In this document: positions 1-8,437 of the stretch, piece by piece
Layout: each line of letters begins with the position of its first letter
How positions within the stretch are numbered: the first letter of the stretch is position 1
NCBI GenBank assembly: GCA_900753715.1
Contig: CAAEAE010000169.1
Span: forward strand, 1 to 21,105
DNA: 21,105 nt
From: an uncultured Roseburia sp.
GTDB lineage: Bacteria > Bacillota_A > Clostridia > Lachnospirales > Lachnospiraceae
Reading direction: 5' to 3'
Made by a program: the position numbers and the translations under genes
The notes under the pieces: model-generated
What the model was told of the DNA's origin: nothing
The model's database searches: none
What the model saw: only the letters and a program-made list of their open reading frames with translations

Positions 1-2
1 TC

Positions 3-662
3 ATCAATATGGGGCTCGACAAAACGATCTTTGACCTGGCAAAAGCGGGATACGCTGTTCTCCCATTCGTATTTCCGGCTTGCGGTGTCGGCGCATGGCA
101 TGAGCGCCAGCGAACTTTTATCATCGCGGCTGATGTTTCCTACGCCCCTTGCCTCCGACAAGGGAACCGTAAAGGACGCCCAAAGCCTGGATGTGTACCT
201 GTCGGACAATGGGATTTTCCGCAAGAAGAACAAAAGCGGGGCAATCTGGAGCCTGCCCCTGTCGGCTGCGGTGTTCTACCTGACGCCGGTAGCCTCGGAC
301 GGGTTCCGCTCTACCCTGAAACCATCTGCCTACGACCCGAAAAAGAAGAACGGGAACCTGGCAGCCCAGGTGATCTTCCAGGAAAATCCCCTCTCGGACA
401 AGGCGGCCTTAAACCCGGACTGGGTGGAATGGCTTATGGGCTTCCCGAAAGGATGGACGGAGCTGTCCTCTGGGACAGGGAGCCGGAGGGAGTGCCCCGC
501 ATAACGGAGCAGACCAAAGACCGGGCACTCCGCTTAAAGACCCTGGGGAATGCGGTCTGCCCTCCCCAGGCGTATCCGATCTTTCACTTTATGGCGGAGA
601 TACTGACCGGCAGGTGTAAAGAACATTGTATCTGGGAGGTGATGGAACATGAAACAGTATAA
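3..662 (+). pseudogene. C-terminal part of a C5 cytosine-specific DNA methyltransferase, with two frameshifts
   Basis: The 5' end lies outside the window. C5-methyltransferase features are readable, but in two frames. The frame starting at base 3 encodes motif VIII-like ERQRTFIIA (to base 128). The family-like sequence then continues one base later (from base 130, LMFPTPLASDKG) through the target-recognition region to DWVEWLMGFPKGWTEL (about base 465). It then returns to the first frame near base 471 for motif X-like KTLGNAVCPPQAYPIF and the stop at 660-662. One extra base near 129 and one missing base near 465-471 would explain this. The gene overlaps the next one by 14 bases. Either it is a real pseudogene or there are two assembly errors. 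Such methyltransferases commonly protect ICE DNA from host restriction. Confidence 0.75.
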
Positions 663-2547
663 GCCCCGTGACAAGGTGACCCAGAAGATCACCCGTGAGG
701 GTGCAGTCGAAGAAAACCAGACCACGGGCAAAAGCGAAAATATCAGCGGCAAAGAAAAGGAGGCGGATTTTTCCGGGAGGCTTCATTTTACCGAGGAAGA
801 TCGTGCCATGCCGGAACTGGACCGCTATATCCGCAAAGCGGAACAGGCGGCAGATAAAGCAGAGGCAGCCAGGGAGCGTATCCCAAAGAAGAAAAAGCTG
901 ACTCGTGAACGACTCTATGATGAGGCAAAAAGCAAAGGCAAAACGAAACTCCGGTTTAAGGAAGTGGAAAAGCCCATGTCGGAAGTCGAAAAGACAAACC
1001 CTGTTTCCCGTCCGGCTTCCCTGGCAGGCCGCATGATAACCGGCAAAGCCCACGGCAAAATCCATGAAGTGGAAAAAGAAAATTCCGGTGTGGAGGCTGG
1101 GCATAGTATCGAGCGGACCGGTGAGCGTGCTCTTTCCAAAAGTTCCGGCATGGCAAAGACCGCTCTCCGCAACCACCGTCTGAAACCCTACCGGGAGGCT
1201 GCCAAAGCGGAACGGGCACTCCATAAAGCCAATGTGAATTTCCAGTATCACAAGGCCCTGTCGGAGAACCCAAGCCTTTCCTCCAACCCGCTCTCCCGGT
1301 TCCTGCAGAAACAGAAGATCAAACATAATTACACTAAGGATGTGAAAAACGCTGGCAAAGCAGCCGGAAAAACCGGGCAGGCGGCAGACGCCGCTACAAA
1401 GAAAACCGCCCAGGCCGGAGAAAAAGGAGCCCGTTTTATTGCAAGGCATTGGAAAGGGGCGCTCCTGGTTCTGGCGATCGGGCTTCTTATCCTGGTCCTG
1501 GCCGGCGGCATTTCCTCCTGCACCAATATGGTGATCGGCGGCCTGGGTGCTGTCACCGCCACCTCTTACCCATCAGAAGAACAGGATATGAAAGAGGTGG
1601 AGGCGGCTTACACCGCTATGGAACAGGATTTACAGTATGAGCTTGATAACTATGAAAGCCTGAACCCAGGATATGACGAGTACCGTTTTGATCTGGACGG
1701 TATCCACCATGACCCTCACGAACTGGCGGCTTATCTTTCCGCTTACTTTGGCGGGGCCTACACCCCGGCGTCTGCACAAGGGCAACTCCAAACAGTTTTT
1801 GAACTGCAGTATGAGCTTACCGAAACGGAAACGGAGGAAATCCGCTACCGCACCGAAACAAGGATGGACACCTGGACGGATGAGGATGGAAATACCCATA
1901 CCGATACTTACGAGGTGGAAGTCCCCTATACCTACTACATTATGACCGTGACCTTAAAAAACCACGGCCTTTTTCATGTAGCAGAGGAAACCCTCACCGC
2001 AGAGCAGCTTGAACTCTACCAGGCTTACCGGGACACCAGCGGAAATATGCCCCTGCTTTTTGGCGGCGGTTCTTTCGACACCAGCCCCTCCACCGATCTA
2101 AGCGGCGTGGAGTTTGTAAACGGCACCCGTCCGGGCAATCAGGAAATCATTGATCTGGCAAAAGCCCAGGTGGGAAATGTAGGCGGACAGCCTTACTGGT
2201 CCTGGTATGGATTTGACAGCCGTGTGGAATGGTGTGCCTGTTTTGTTTCCTGGTGTATCAACCAGGCAGGATACAGCGAGCCGAGGTTCGCTGCCTGTGC
2301 CTCCCAGGGCGTTCCCTGGTTCAAGGAACACGGGCAATGGGCGGCTGGAAACTACACGGATGTAGCCCCCGGTGATGTGATCTTCTTCGACTGGGATGGC
2401 GGCGGTTCCGACCATGTAGGTCTTGTGATCGGAACAGACGGGACCAATGTTTATACCGTGGAGGGCAACAGCGGCGACGCCTGCAAGATCAAGAGTTACC
2501 CTCTTAACAGCCAGTATATCCACGGCTACGGTCTGATGAACTGGTAA
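649..2547 (+). CDS. Membrane-anchored CHAP-domain peptidoglycan hydrolase of the conjugation machine
   Basis: 632 aa. Residues 1-265 are Lys/Glu-rich and predicted soluble, presumably cytoplasmic. One hydrophobic segment lies at about 269-290 (ALLVLAIGLLILVLAGG), followed by an extracellular part. Residues about 490-632 form a CHAP/NlpC-like amidase or endopeptidase domain: the probable catalytic cysteine is C529 in EWCACFVSW and the probable histidine is H589 in SDHVGLVIG, followed by VEGNSGD. Proteins of this design open the cell wall locally for the mating channel in Tn916/Tn1549-type ICEs. The ATG at 649 follows AGGTG and overlaps the methyltransferase frame, indicating translational coupling. 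The unusually long charged N-terminus may contact other transfer proteins (inference). Confidence 0.85.
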   Translation: MKQYKPRDKVTQKITREGAVEENQTTGKSENISGKEKEADFSGRLHFTEEDRAMPELDRYIRKAEQAADKAEAARERIPKKKKLTRERLYDEAKSKGKTKLRFKEVEKPMSEVEKTNPVSRPASLAGRMITGKAHGKIHEVEKENSGVEAGHSIERTGERALSKSSGMAKTALRNHRLKPYREAAKAERALHKANVNFQYHKALSENPSLSSNPLSRFLQKQKIKHNYTKDVKNAGKAAGKTGQAADAATKKTAQAGEKGARFIARHWKGALLVLAIGLLILVLAGGISSCTNMVIGGLGAVTATSYPSEEQDMKEVEAAYTAMEQDLQYELDNYESLNPGYDEYRFDLDGIHHDPHELAAYLSAYFGGAYTPASAQGQLQTVFELQYELTETETEEIRYRTETRMDTWTDEDGNTHTDTYEVEVPYTYYIMTVTLKNHGLFHVAEETLTAEQLELYQAYRDTSGNMPLLFGGGSFDTSPSTDLSGVEFVNGTRPGNQEIIDLAKAQVGNVGGQPYWSWYGFDSRVEWCACFVSWCINQAGYSEPRFAACASQGVPWFKEHGQWAAGNYTDVAPGDVIFFDWDGGGSDHVGLVIGTDGTNVYTVEGNSGDACKIKSYPLNSQYIHGYGLMNW

Positions 2548-2572
2548 CAAATTTCAGAAAGGATGATATTTT

Positions 2573-2827
2573 ATGGCGACGATTGAGAAATACAGAAGTG
2601 AGATTGAAAAGGCGAAAGCCAAGATCGGCGAACTGCAGAAAAAGGTTCGTGACCTGGAGCAGAAGATCGCCGAGGAAGAAAACCTGGAGATTGTCCGCAT
2701 GGTTAAGGCAGTCAAGATGGACCGTGGAGAGCTGTCTGCTTTCCTGAAAGCCTATGCAAGCGGTGAGATCACCCTGCCGGAGGGGGATTACTCCGGGGAT
2801 ACGGAGGAAACCGAAGATGAAGAATAA
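2573..2827 (+). CDS. DUF4315 family small coiled-coil protein
   Basis: 84 aa. It begins MATIEKYRSEIEKAKAKI and is almost entirely heptad-like and charged over residues 1-45 (predicted coiled coil), with an acidic tail GDTEETEDEE. Size, sequence and position between the CHAP hydrolase and the DUF4366 gene match DUF4315, a family of unknown function found in Firmicutes ICE transfer operons. A GAAAGGATGA ribosome site lies just upstream. The 3' end overlaps the next gene by 11 bases. Probably a structural or accessory transfer protein (inference). Confidence 0.85.
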   Translation: MATIEKYRSEIEKAKAKIGELQKKVRDLEQKIAEEENLEIVRMVKAVKMDRGELSAFLKAYASGEITLPEGDYSGDTEETEDEE

Positions 2828-3533
2828 GAGATTTTTCAGGAAGTTCCTGGTACTGGCAGCCGTTATGTTCTCCATGACGGCTTTTTCTGTGACCGCCTAC
2901 GCCGGAGGTGGAGAGGCGGTAGAACCCCCGCCTGCAGAAACACCCCCGCCGCAAACGGAAACCACACCGGAGCCCGTCCCTCTCACCCCGGAGGGCAATC
3001 TGTCCCTGGTAGATGATATAGAGTCGGCTGGCAGTGAGGATAAACAGTTTATCACCGTTACCAGCAAAAGCGGCAATACCTTTTACATTATCATTGACCG
3101 GGCGGCGGATGGAAAAAATACGGTCCACTTTTTGAACCAGGTGGATGAGGCGGACCTGCTGGCTCTCACCGAGGGCAAAGAACCGCAGACACAACCGGCA
3201 GTCTGCACCTGTGCAGAAAAATGCGAGGCCAGCAGCGTGAAGATGGACTGTGAAGTCTGCAAGAATGACCGTTCCGGCTGTGTAGGCAAGGAACCGGCAG
3301 CCGAAGAACCTAAGGAGGAACCCAAAGAAAAAGGAGGGCTTAATCCTGCCCTCATCCTCCTGCCCCTGCTTCTGATCGGCGGAGGCGGTGCGTTCTATTA
3401 CTTCAAGTTCATAAAGGATAAGTCCTCCACCAAAGGGAACGATGATCTGGGGGAATATGACTTTGAGGATGAATATGAGGATACCGAGGTTGAGTATCTG
3501 GACGACACACCAAAGGAGGATGAAAGCGTATGA
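2817..3533 (+). CDS. CD1107-type mobile element protein (DUF4366), secreted and membrane-anchored
   Basis: 238 aa starting at ATG 2817, chosen because GGAGG at 2803-2807 is correctly spaced and the protein then begins with a signal peptide (MKNKRFFRKFLVLAAVM..., likely cut after AYA near residue 29). A Pro-rich linker follows. A globular region has a Cys cluster (CTCAEKC, then CEVCKNDRSGC), and a C-terminal membrane segment (ALILLPLLLIGGGGAFYYF) leads into an acidic cytoplasmic tail. This is the usual design of DUF4366 proteins in ICE transfer operons, function unknown. The paired cysteines outside the membrane suggest disulfides or metal binding. It overlaps topB by four bases (ATGA), so the two are probably translationally coupled. 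Confidence 0.85.
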   Translation: MKNKRFFRKFLVLAAVMFSMTAFSVTAYAGGGEAVEPPPAETPPPQTETTPEPVPLTPEGNLSLVDDIESAGSEDKQFITVTSKSGNTFYIIIDRAADGKNTVHFLNQVDEADLLALTEGKEPQTQPAVCTCAEKCEASSVKMDCEVCKNDRSGCVGKEPAAEEPKEEPKEKGGLNPALILLPLLLIGGGGAFYYFKFIKDKSSTKGNDDLGEYDFEDEYEDTEVEYLDDTPKEDESV

Positions 3534-5005
3534 AACTGATTATCGCTGAAAAACCCAGTGTAGCGGCGGCTTATGCCGCTGCCCTGGGTGCAAAGAATAA
3601 GAAAGACGGATACCTGGAGGGGAACGGTTGTCTGGTGACCTGGTGTATCGGGCACCTGGTATCCCTTGCAGAGGCCGGAGCCTATGAGGAACGCTATAAG
3701 AAATGGAACTATGAGGACCTGCCTATCCTGCCGGAAGTCTGGCAGCATGTGGTATCCCCCGGAAAGGAAAAGCAGTTTTCCATCGTAAAGTCCCTGATGG
3801 AGCGCCCGGACGTGACGGAGCTGGTGAACGGCTGTGACGCCGGGCGTGAGGGAGAACTGATCTTCCGTCTGGCGGTGGAAATGGCCGGCTGCACAAAACC
3901 TGTCTGGCGGCTCTGGATTTCCTCTATGGAGGATACGGCTATCCGGGAGGGCTTTTCCCACCTGGAGCCGGGCAGCCGCTATGAACCGCTGTACCATTCG
4001 GCCCTGTGCCGTTCTAAGGCGGACTGGCTGATCGGTATTAACGCCACCCGTCTTTTTTCGGTCCTCTACCATAAAACCCTGAATGTGGGACGGGTACAGA
4101 CACCTACCCTGGCAATGCTGGCAGAGCGTGACGGAAAGATTATGCTCTTTCAGAAAAAGAAATACTACCATGTACGCCTTTCCCTTAATGGCCTGGAGGC
4201 AGTAAGCGACAGGGTGGACGAAAAAGAAAAAGCGGTATCCATGCAGACGGCTTGCCAGAACGGGCAGGCCGTTTGTGTTTCCCTGGAACGGGAGAAAAAG
4301 ACGGTAAAACCGCCAAAACTTTATGACCTCACCACCTTACAGAGAGAGGCCAACCGCCTCTTTGGGTTTACCGCCAAAGAGACCCTGGACTACGCCCAGG
4401 CGCTCTATGAGAAAAAGCTGCTGACCTATCCGAGGACGGACAGCCGGTATCTCACCGGGGATATGGCGGAGACTGTTTCTGCGGTTGCCAGACTGGCTGC
4501 AGGGCTGCCCCTGTTTTCCGCCGTTGGTGGATTTACTCCTGATGTGGCGGCGGTGATCTCCGATAAGGATGTATCCGACCACCACGCCATCATCCCTACT
4601 TTGGAGCTGGCAAAGCAGGAGGTATCCTTACTCCCTGCCGGGGAGCGGAACCTGTTTATCCTGGTCTGCTGCAAACTTCTTTGTGCATTGGCAGCACCCC
4701 ATGTATATGAGACCGTTTCGGCGGTGTTCACCTGTGGGGAGCATACCTTTACTGCCAAAGGCAAAGAAGTTGTTTCTCAGGGATGGAAAGAGATCGAACG
4801 GCTATTCCGTTCCTCTCTGAAAGAGAAACCAGAGGATGATCTGGAAGATGTGGCAACTCTCCCGGCACTCTCCCAGGGGCAGATATTCGACCATGTGGCC
4901 GCCACGATAACGGAGCATTTCACCACGCCGCCCAAACCTTATACGGATGTAATACACTTTGAGAGTAGGCAGTGGAAATATTCAAAATGCAAAGGAGCAG
5001 GATAG
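3530..5005 (+). pseudogene. topB: DNA topoisomerase III, 5' part, interrupted by a transposon
   Basis: The first 472 codons (3530-4945) are genuine type IA topoisomerase: Toprim start MKLIIAEKPS (E7), the Toprim GCDAGREGELI (D103, E107), and the active-site Tyr300 in LLTYPRTDSRYL. From codon 473 the frame runs into the inserted element and ends after 19 foreign residues at 5005. The lost part lies at 11887-12559. The truncated protein keeps the Toprim and the active-site Tyr but lacks the end of the catalytic core and the zinc finger, so it is probably inactive or impaired. ICE TopB proteins are thought to help process transferring DNA. It has a good RBS (AAAGGAGGATG) and a four-base overlap with the gene before it. 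Confidence 0.92.
4946..4958 (+). other. Left end of nested element: GA crossover and -10 half of a circle-joint promoter
   Basis: The GA at 4946-4947 is the shared crossover dinucleotide and the first element-specific base is T4948. TACACT at 4953-4958 is a plausible -10 box with no matching -35 in the flanking topB DNA. When the element closes into a circle it comes to lie 17 bp after the TTGACA of the right end (11869-11874). The recombinase start (5008) is 50 bp further on. Confidence 0.75.
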
Positions 5006-5007
5006 CA

Positions 5008-6852
5008 ATGAAAATCAAGGATAAGAGATTTAAAATCACAGCTTTATACGAGCGACTCTCAAAGGATGATGAGGTGCAGGGAGAGTCAAACAGTATCGTC
5101 AATCAGAAGCGGATGTTGACACAGTATGCAGAACAGCATGGGTATGTGAATATCGAGCATTACACGGATGACGGATGGACTGGTACAAACTTTGACAGAC
5201 CCGACTGGAAGAGAATGCTTGCGGATATTGAAGCAGGCAAGGTGGGAACAGTCATTGTAAAGGATATGAGCCGTATCGGTAGAGATTATTTGCAAGTGGG
5301 ATTTTACACAGAAGTCATGTTTCGGGAAAAGGGAGTGCATTTTATAGCGATTTCCAATGGTGTTGACAGCGAACGCAGGGAGAGTGCAGAATTTGCCCCA
5401 TTCTTGAATATTATGAACGAGTGGTATGTGCGTGATACCAGTCGGAAGATAACAACGGTGTTAAAGGCAAGAGGTATGAGTGGGAAAGCACATACAACCA
5501 ACCGCTGTTGCTATGGATATAAAAAGAGTGCAGATAACCCCGATAAATGGATAATTGATGAAGAAGCTGCCGAGGTTGTTCGTAGGATATTTAATATGTG
5601 TCTGAACGGGAAGGGACCCTATCAGATTGCAAGGGAACTGGCAGAGGATAAGGTGGAAAGGCCCGAATATTATTTGGGCATTCGTGGCAGGGGAGTTAAT
5701 ACAAAATCCTTTGATATGGAACATCCGTATATGTGGAGAGGTGGCACTGTTAAGACCATATTAACAAGAATGGAATACACTGGATGTACTGTTAATTTTA
5801 GAACAAAAAAGGAGTCGTACAAGGATAAGCGCCCTACTAAAGTAGACTCATCCGAATGGATTATCTTTGAAGATACCCAAGAACCGATTATCGACAAGCA
5901 TACATGGGAAACAGTGCAGAAGCTGTTAGATACTCCAAGAAGAAAAGGTGTATTTGAGGAGAATAATCCTCTTACCGGTAAAGTGTTTTGTGCAGATTGT
6001 GGAGCAAAAATGTATCATCACAGAAATGCGCAGGGAATATGGAAAAAGAATTATTTTAAGGCAGGGGAGATGATATATCATGCACCCGAAGATAGGTACG
6101 ATTGCTCCAACAATATAAGAGGTAGACAGCGTTATGAAAAATTGTGTTGCAGTCATTCCATTACCACAAAGGCACTGGAAACGCTTGTGTTGGAAACCAT
6201 AAAAAGAACTTGTGATTATGCAGTGGAGAATGAAGCAGAATTTAGAGAAAAGGTATGCAGTATTTCCGAAGAACAGCAGGGTGAATTGTCAGTAAGACTG
6301 GAGAAAAGGCTTGCCCAAAAGCAGAAGCGAGTGAGTGAAATCAATCGTCTTATTAAGAAACTGTATGAGGACAATATCAGCGGTAAACTGAATGATAAAC
6401 GCTTCAATACCATGCTTAGTGATTATGAGTCGGAGCTTGAAGCGTTGGAAGAGGATATTGAAAGAGATAATGCTGAATTAGAGGGCATGTGTGCTAAGAA
6501 AACGGATGTGGATGTATTTATGGAGCTTGTTAAGAAGCACATGGCATTTGATGAACTGACACCAGCCATATTGAACGAATTTGTTGATAAAATTATGGTC
6601 TATAAGGCAGTCGGAAGTGGAGCAAACAGAATGCAGGATGTAGATATTTATTTGAATTATATCGGCAGATTTGTAGTTCCTGAAGTGGTTGTGGAGCTGA
6701 CGGAAGAAGAGAAACTGGCAGAAGCTAAAAGGCAGGAAAAACTTGAGAAAAAGCGAGCAAGTAACCGCAAATATATGGCACGAAAAAGAGAAGAAGCGAG
6801 GAAAGCGTGGGCAGAAATAGAAGCGGAGAAAGCAAAGGTAGTAGGTCATTAA
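5008..6852 (+). CDS. Large serine recombinase (TnpX-like) of the nested element
   Basis: 614 aa from ATG 5008, preferred over an in-frame ATG at 4972 because AAAGGAG at 4991-4997 is well spaced. Resolvase domain, residues about 9-160: ALYERLSKDDE with probable nucleophile Ser18, ESNSIVNQK, and the Arg-rich KDMSRIGRDYLQ. A recombinase domain follows (GYKKSADNPDKW... EVVRRIFNM). A zinc ribbon starts with FCADCG and its second cysteine pair comes later (YDCSNN... CCSHS). A coiled-coil segment lies at about 430-500 and a DUF4368-like C-terminus (VDIYLNYIGRF) with a Lys/Arg-rich tail. Length and domain order match TnpX/TndX, which excise and insert elements at GA sites. It is the first gene of the element. 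No good promoter is seen in the integrated state. Confidence 0.95.
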   Translation: MKIKDKRFKITALYERLSKDDEVQGESNSIVNQKRMLTQYAEQHGYVNIEHYTDDGWTGTNFDRPDWKRMLADIEAGKVGTVIVKDMSRIGRDYLQVGFYTEVMFREKGVHFIAISNGVDSERRESAEFAPFLNIMNEWYVRDTSRKITTVLKARGMSGKAHTTNRCCYGYKKSADNPDKWIIDEEAAEVVRRIFNMCLNGKGPYQIARELAEDKVERPEYYLGIRGRGVNTKSFDMEHPYMWRGGTVKTILTRMEYTGCTVNFRTKKESYKDKRPTKVDSSEWIIFEDTQEPIIDKHTWETVQKLLDTPRRKGVFEENNPLTGKVFCADCGAKMYHHRNAQGIWKKNYFKAGEMIYHAPEDRYDCSNNIRGRQRYEKLCCSHSITTKALETLVLETIKRTCDYAVENEAEFREKVCSISEEQQGELSVRLEKRLAQKQKRVSEINRLIKKLYEDNISGKLNDKRFNTMLSDYESELEALEEDIERDNAELEGMCAKKTDVDVFMELVKKHMAFDELTPAILNEFVDKIMVYKAVGSGANRMQDVDIYLNYIGRFVVPEVVVELTEEEKLAEAKRQEKLEKKRASNRKYMARKREEARKAWAEIEAEKAKVVGH

Positions 6853-7167
6853 TTATCGTGAATTTGCGATTGTGAAAATGGCAGACGAGGAAATTATCAA
6901 GTGAATAATAAGGAATGGTTTTGCTACGATATTTAACGAGCAAAATCAGAATAAAAGGGCATTCAAAACGGACAGTGGAACATGTTTGTAGTGGATGTCT
7001 TTTTTGTGGTCTTGTCGGTGCAACCTTCCCTTCCCCTTCCTTCTCTTTCTCTTCCTAGAGAAAAAAGCGAAAAAGAAAAGCAGAAAAGAAAGAACCAAAG
7101 AAAAGAATAAAAGAAAAAGATAAAAAAGAGATATACCATCTCTATCTTATCCTATCCCATCCTATCC
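6853..7167. other. Noncoding stretch with a pyrimidine tract followed by a purine tract
   Basis: No convincing gene between the recombinase stop and the small ORF at 7235. Bases 7024-7056 are 33 consecutive pyrimidines, and 7057-7131 are almost all A/G. The two tracts can fold back on each other. Short CCTATCC-like repeats follow at about 7145-7167, leading into a terminator hairpin. The DNA just after the recombinase stop reads as a short open stretch (ending at about 6903) without a start signal and is not called. Confidence 0.6.
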
Positions 7168-7190
7168 GCCTGCCGTAGGCAGGCTTTATT
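7168..7190 (+). terminator. Intrinsic terminator after the recombinase
   Basis: Perfect 7-bp stem GCCTGCC (7168-7174) with GGCAGGC (7178-7184), loop GTA, followed by TTTATTATTT. It lies between the recombinase and the small ORF at 7235. Confidence 0.7.
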
Positions 7191-7234
7191 ATTTGCCCGT
7201 CAAAAGTACGAGCCAGAGAGAAAGGAGTGATTTT

Positions 7235-7540
7235 ATGGGCAGTTTATCCAAGTATGAGCAGGAAACTGTTATCAATTTTAATGCAGGGGAACAGATAGCA
7301 ACAGTTTATACCCGAGATAAGGCAGTTATGAGGAAATTTGACGCATTGGTTATCGCATTCCCAGAGGTTTATAAGCTGGTTGGCGAAACAGATATTGATA
7401 AGACCTATTCCATGCCTAAATCTTGCGTTAGTTATCGTAAGCCGAGGAAACTGAATGATAAATACAGAGAACTAAAAAGAGTGCAAATGAAACAGTATAA
7501 TACGCAAAGGGAAATAGTTGAAAAAAAGTGTGTTCAGTGA
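7235..7540 (+). CDS. Small conserved transposon protein of unknown function
   Basis: 101 aa from ATG 7235, chosen because AAAGGAGTGA (7221-7230) sits just upstream; an in-frame ATG at 7193 has no ribosome site. It begins MGSLSKYEQETVINFNAGE and contains VYTRDKAVMRKFDAL and KSCVSYRKPRK. I recall similar small proteins in mobilizable elements of Clostridia that carry serine recombinases, but no function. No membrane segment or signal peptide. The basic C-terminal third (SYRKPRKLNDKYRELKRVQMK) could bind nucleic acid (inference). Its last codons overlap the -35 region of the next promoter. Confidence 0.7.
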   Translation: MGSLSKYEQETVINFNAGEQIATVYTRDKAVMRKFDALVIAFPEVYKLVGETDIDKTYSMPKSCVSYRKPRKLNDKYRELKRVQMKQYNTQREIVEKKCVQ

Positions 7541-7546
7541 TATAAT
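7518..7546 (+). promoter_or_regulatory. Promoter of the nucleoside phosphorylase gene
   Basis: TTGAAA (7518-7523), 17-bp spacer, TATAAT (7541-7546). It overlaps the end of the preceding small gene. The -10 and the bases around it (GTGATATAATTTCATTG, 7537-7553) recur with one change before ant(6). Confidence 0.8.
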
Positions 7547-7564
7547 TTCATTGCAATATGAGCA

Positions 7565-7607
7565 CTGATTTTGAATTAAATCAGTTCGACAAACTTGAAT
7601 TTGACGG
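7565..7607 (+). promoter_or_regulatory. Leader with a hairpin and an imperfect palindrome
   Basis: CTGATTT (7565-7571) pairs perfectly with AAATCAG (7578-7584) around a 6-base loop. It is followed directly by 7585-7607, which begins TTCGACAAA and matches the reverse complement of 9307-9329, past the end of ant(6), at 18 of 23 bases. It lies in the untranslated leader of the phosphorylase gene. It could be an RNA structure, an operator or a relic of cassette insertion. Confidence 0.5.
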
Positions 7608-7616
7608 AGAGATAGT

Positions 7617-8384
7617 ATGGCTATTATTAAAAACGAAATACCGATTTTGGAGTTTGATACAGAGCAGACAGCAGTTCTTAATCCCACTCATGAAAATCTT
7701 GGTTTGAACTTACCCAAGAAATGTGTGTTCGCATTTCTTGGTGCTTACATAGATGAATATGCCAGTAAAAGTGATACCAAACAGGTATCCACTTTTGAGA
7801 GTGCAACGAAGCATTATCCCATTTACATCACCAAATACAAGGGTGAGGACATTGTGCTTTGTCAAGCACCCGTTGGTGCGGCAGCAGCCACACAGATACT
7901 TGATTGGCTGATTGGTTATGGTGTAAGAGAGGTAATCTCGGCAGGTAGTTGCGGTGCTCTGGAAAAGTTCCCCGAAAGTACATTCCTCGTACCAAACAAG
8001 GCTCTGCGTGATGAGGGAACATCTTATCACTATGCGCCCCCTTCTCGATTTGTGGAAATCAGCGAGAAGGCAAGAAAAGCAATTGAAGAAACCATTCTTG
8101 AGCATAGTATGAAATATCAGGAGGTTATAACCTGGTCAACGGATGGATTTTTCCGTGAAACCAAAGAAAAGGTGGCTTATCGCAAAAGTGAAGGCTGTGC
8201 AGTTGTAGAAATGGAATGTTCTGCTCTGGCGGCCTGTGCTGATTTCAGAGGGGCAACCTGGGGTATGATACTTTATACCGCAGACAGTCTTGCAGATGTT
8301 GACAAATACGACGAAAGAAACTGGGGCGGTAATGCATACGAATATGCACTTACGCTCTGCCTTGATGCGGTTATCAAATTATAA
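7617..8384 (+). CDS. Nucleoside phosphorylase (PNP/UDP phosphorylase family)
   Basis: 255 aa. The fold signature of the PNP_UDP_1 family is visible: CQAPVGAAAATQILDWL, the glycine-rich VREVISAGSCGAL (phosphate/nucleoside site), and VVEMECSALAACADF, the MEC/ME motif that holds the ribose. Such enzymes split nucleosides with phosphate into base and sugar-1-phosphate. Substrate cannot be told from sequence. ATG 7617 follows GGAGAG. It has its own promoter and lies directly upstream of ant(6), with whose promoter it shares a repeated core, so the two probably form a cargo cassette. An enzyme acting on nucleosides or on nucleotidylated compounds beside an adenylyltransferase is suggestive, but any link to resistance is speculation. 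Confidence 0.88.
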   Translation: MAIIKNEIPILEFDTEQTAVLNPTHENLGLNLPKKCVFAFLGAYIDEYASKSDTKQVSTFESATKHYPIYITKYKGEDIVLCQAPVGAAAATQILDWLIGYGVREVISAGSCGALEKFPESTFLVPNKALRDEGTSYHYAPPSRFVEISEKARKAIEETILEHSMKYQEVITWSTDGFFRETKEKVAYRKSEGCAVVEMECSALAACADFRGATWGMILYTADSLADVDKYDERNWGGNAYEYALTLCLDAVIKL

Positions 8385-8390
8385 GAACAG

Positions 8391-8419
8391 TTAGAATCAA
8401 TCTTTTTTTGTGATATAAT
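8391..8419 (+). promoter_or_regulatory. Promoter of ant(6)
   Basis: Extended -10 TGTGATATAAT with TATAAT at 8414-8419; a weak -35 TTAGAA (8391-8396) lies 17 bp upstream. The segment 8410-8426 repeats the phosphorylase promoter core (7537-7553) at 16 of 17 bases. Confidence 0.7.
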
Positions 8420-8437
8420 TTTATTGAGGTGAATGAA

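Noticed and set aside
589..1449. Long minus-strand open frame opposite the CHAP hydrolase gene
   Set aside because: Its Phe/Cys/Leu-rich translation has no family resemblance and is the mirror of a Lys/Glu-rich plus-strand protein with clear domains.
3398..4171. Minus-strand open frame opposite DUF4366 and topB
   Set aside because: No recognizable motifs; the plus strand holds topB with Toprim and active-site motifs in the same DNA.
7141..7167. CCTATCC-type repeats as a possible CRISPR or satellite
   Set aside because: Units are short, degenerate and have no spacers; simple low-complexity sequence.
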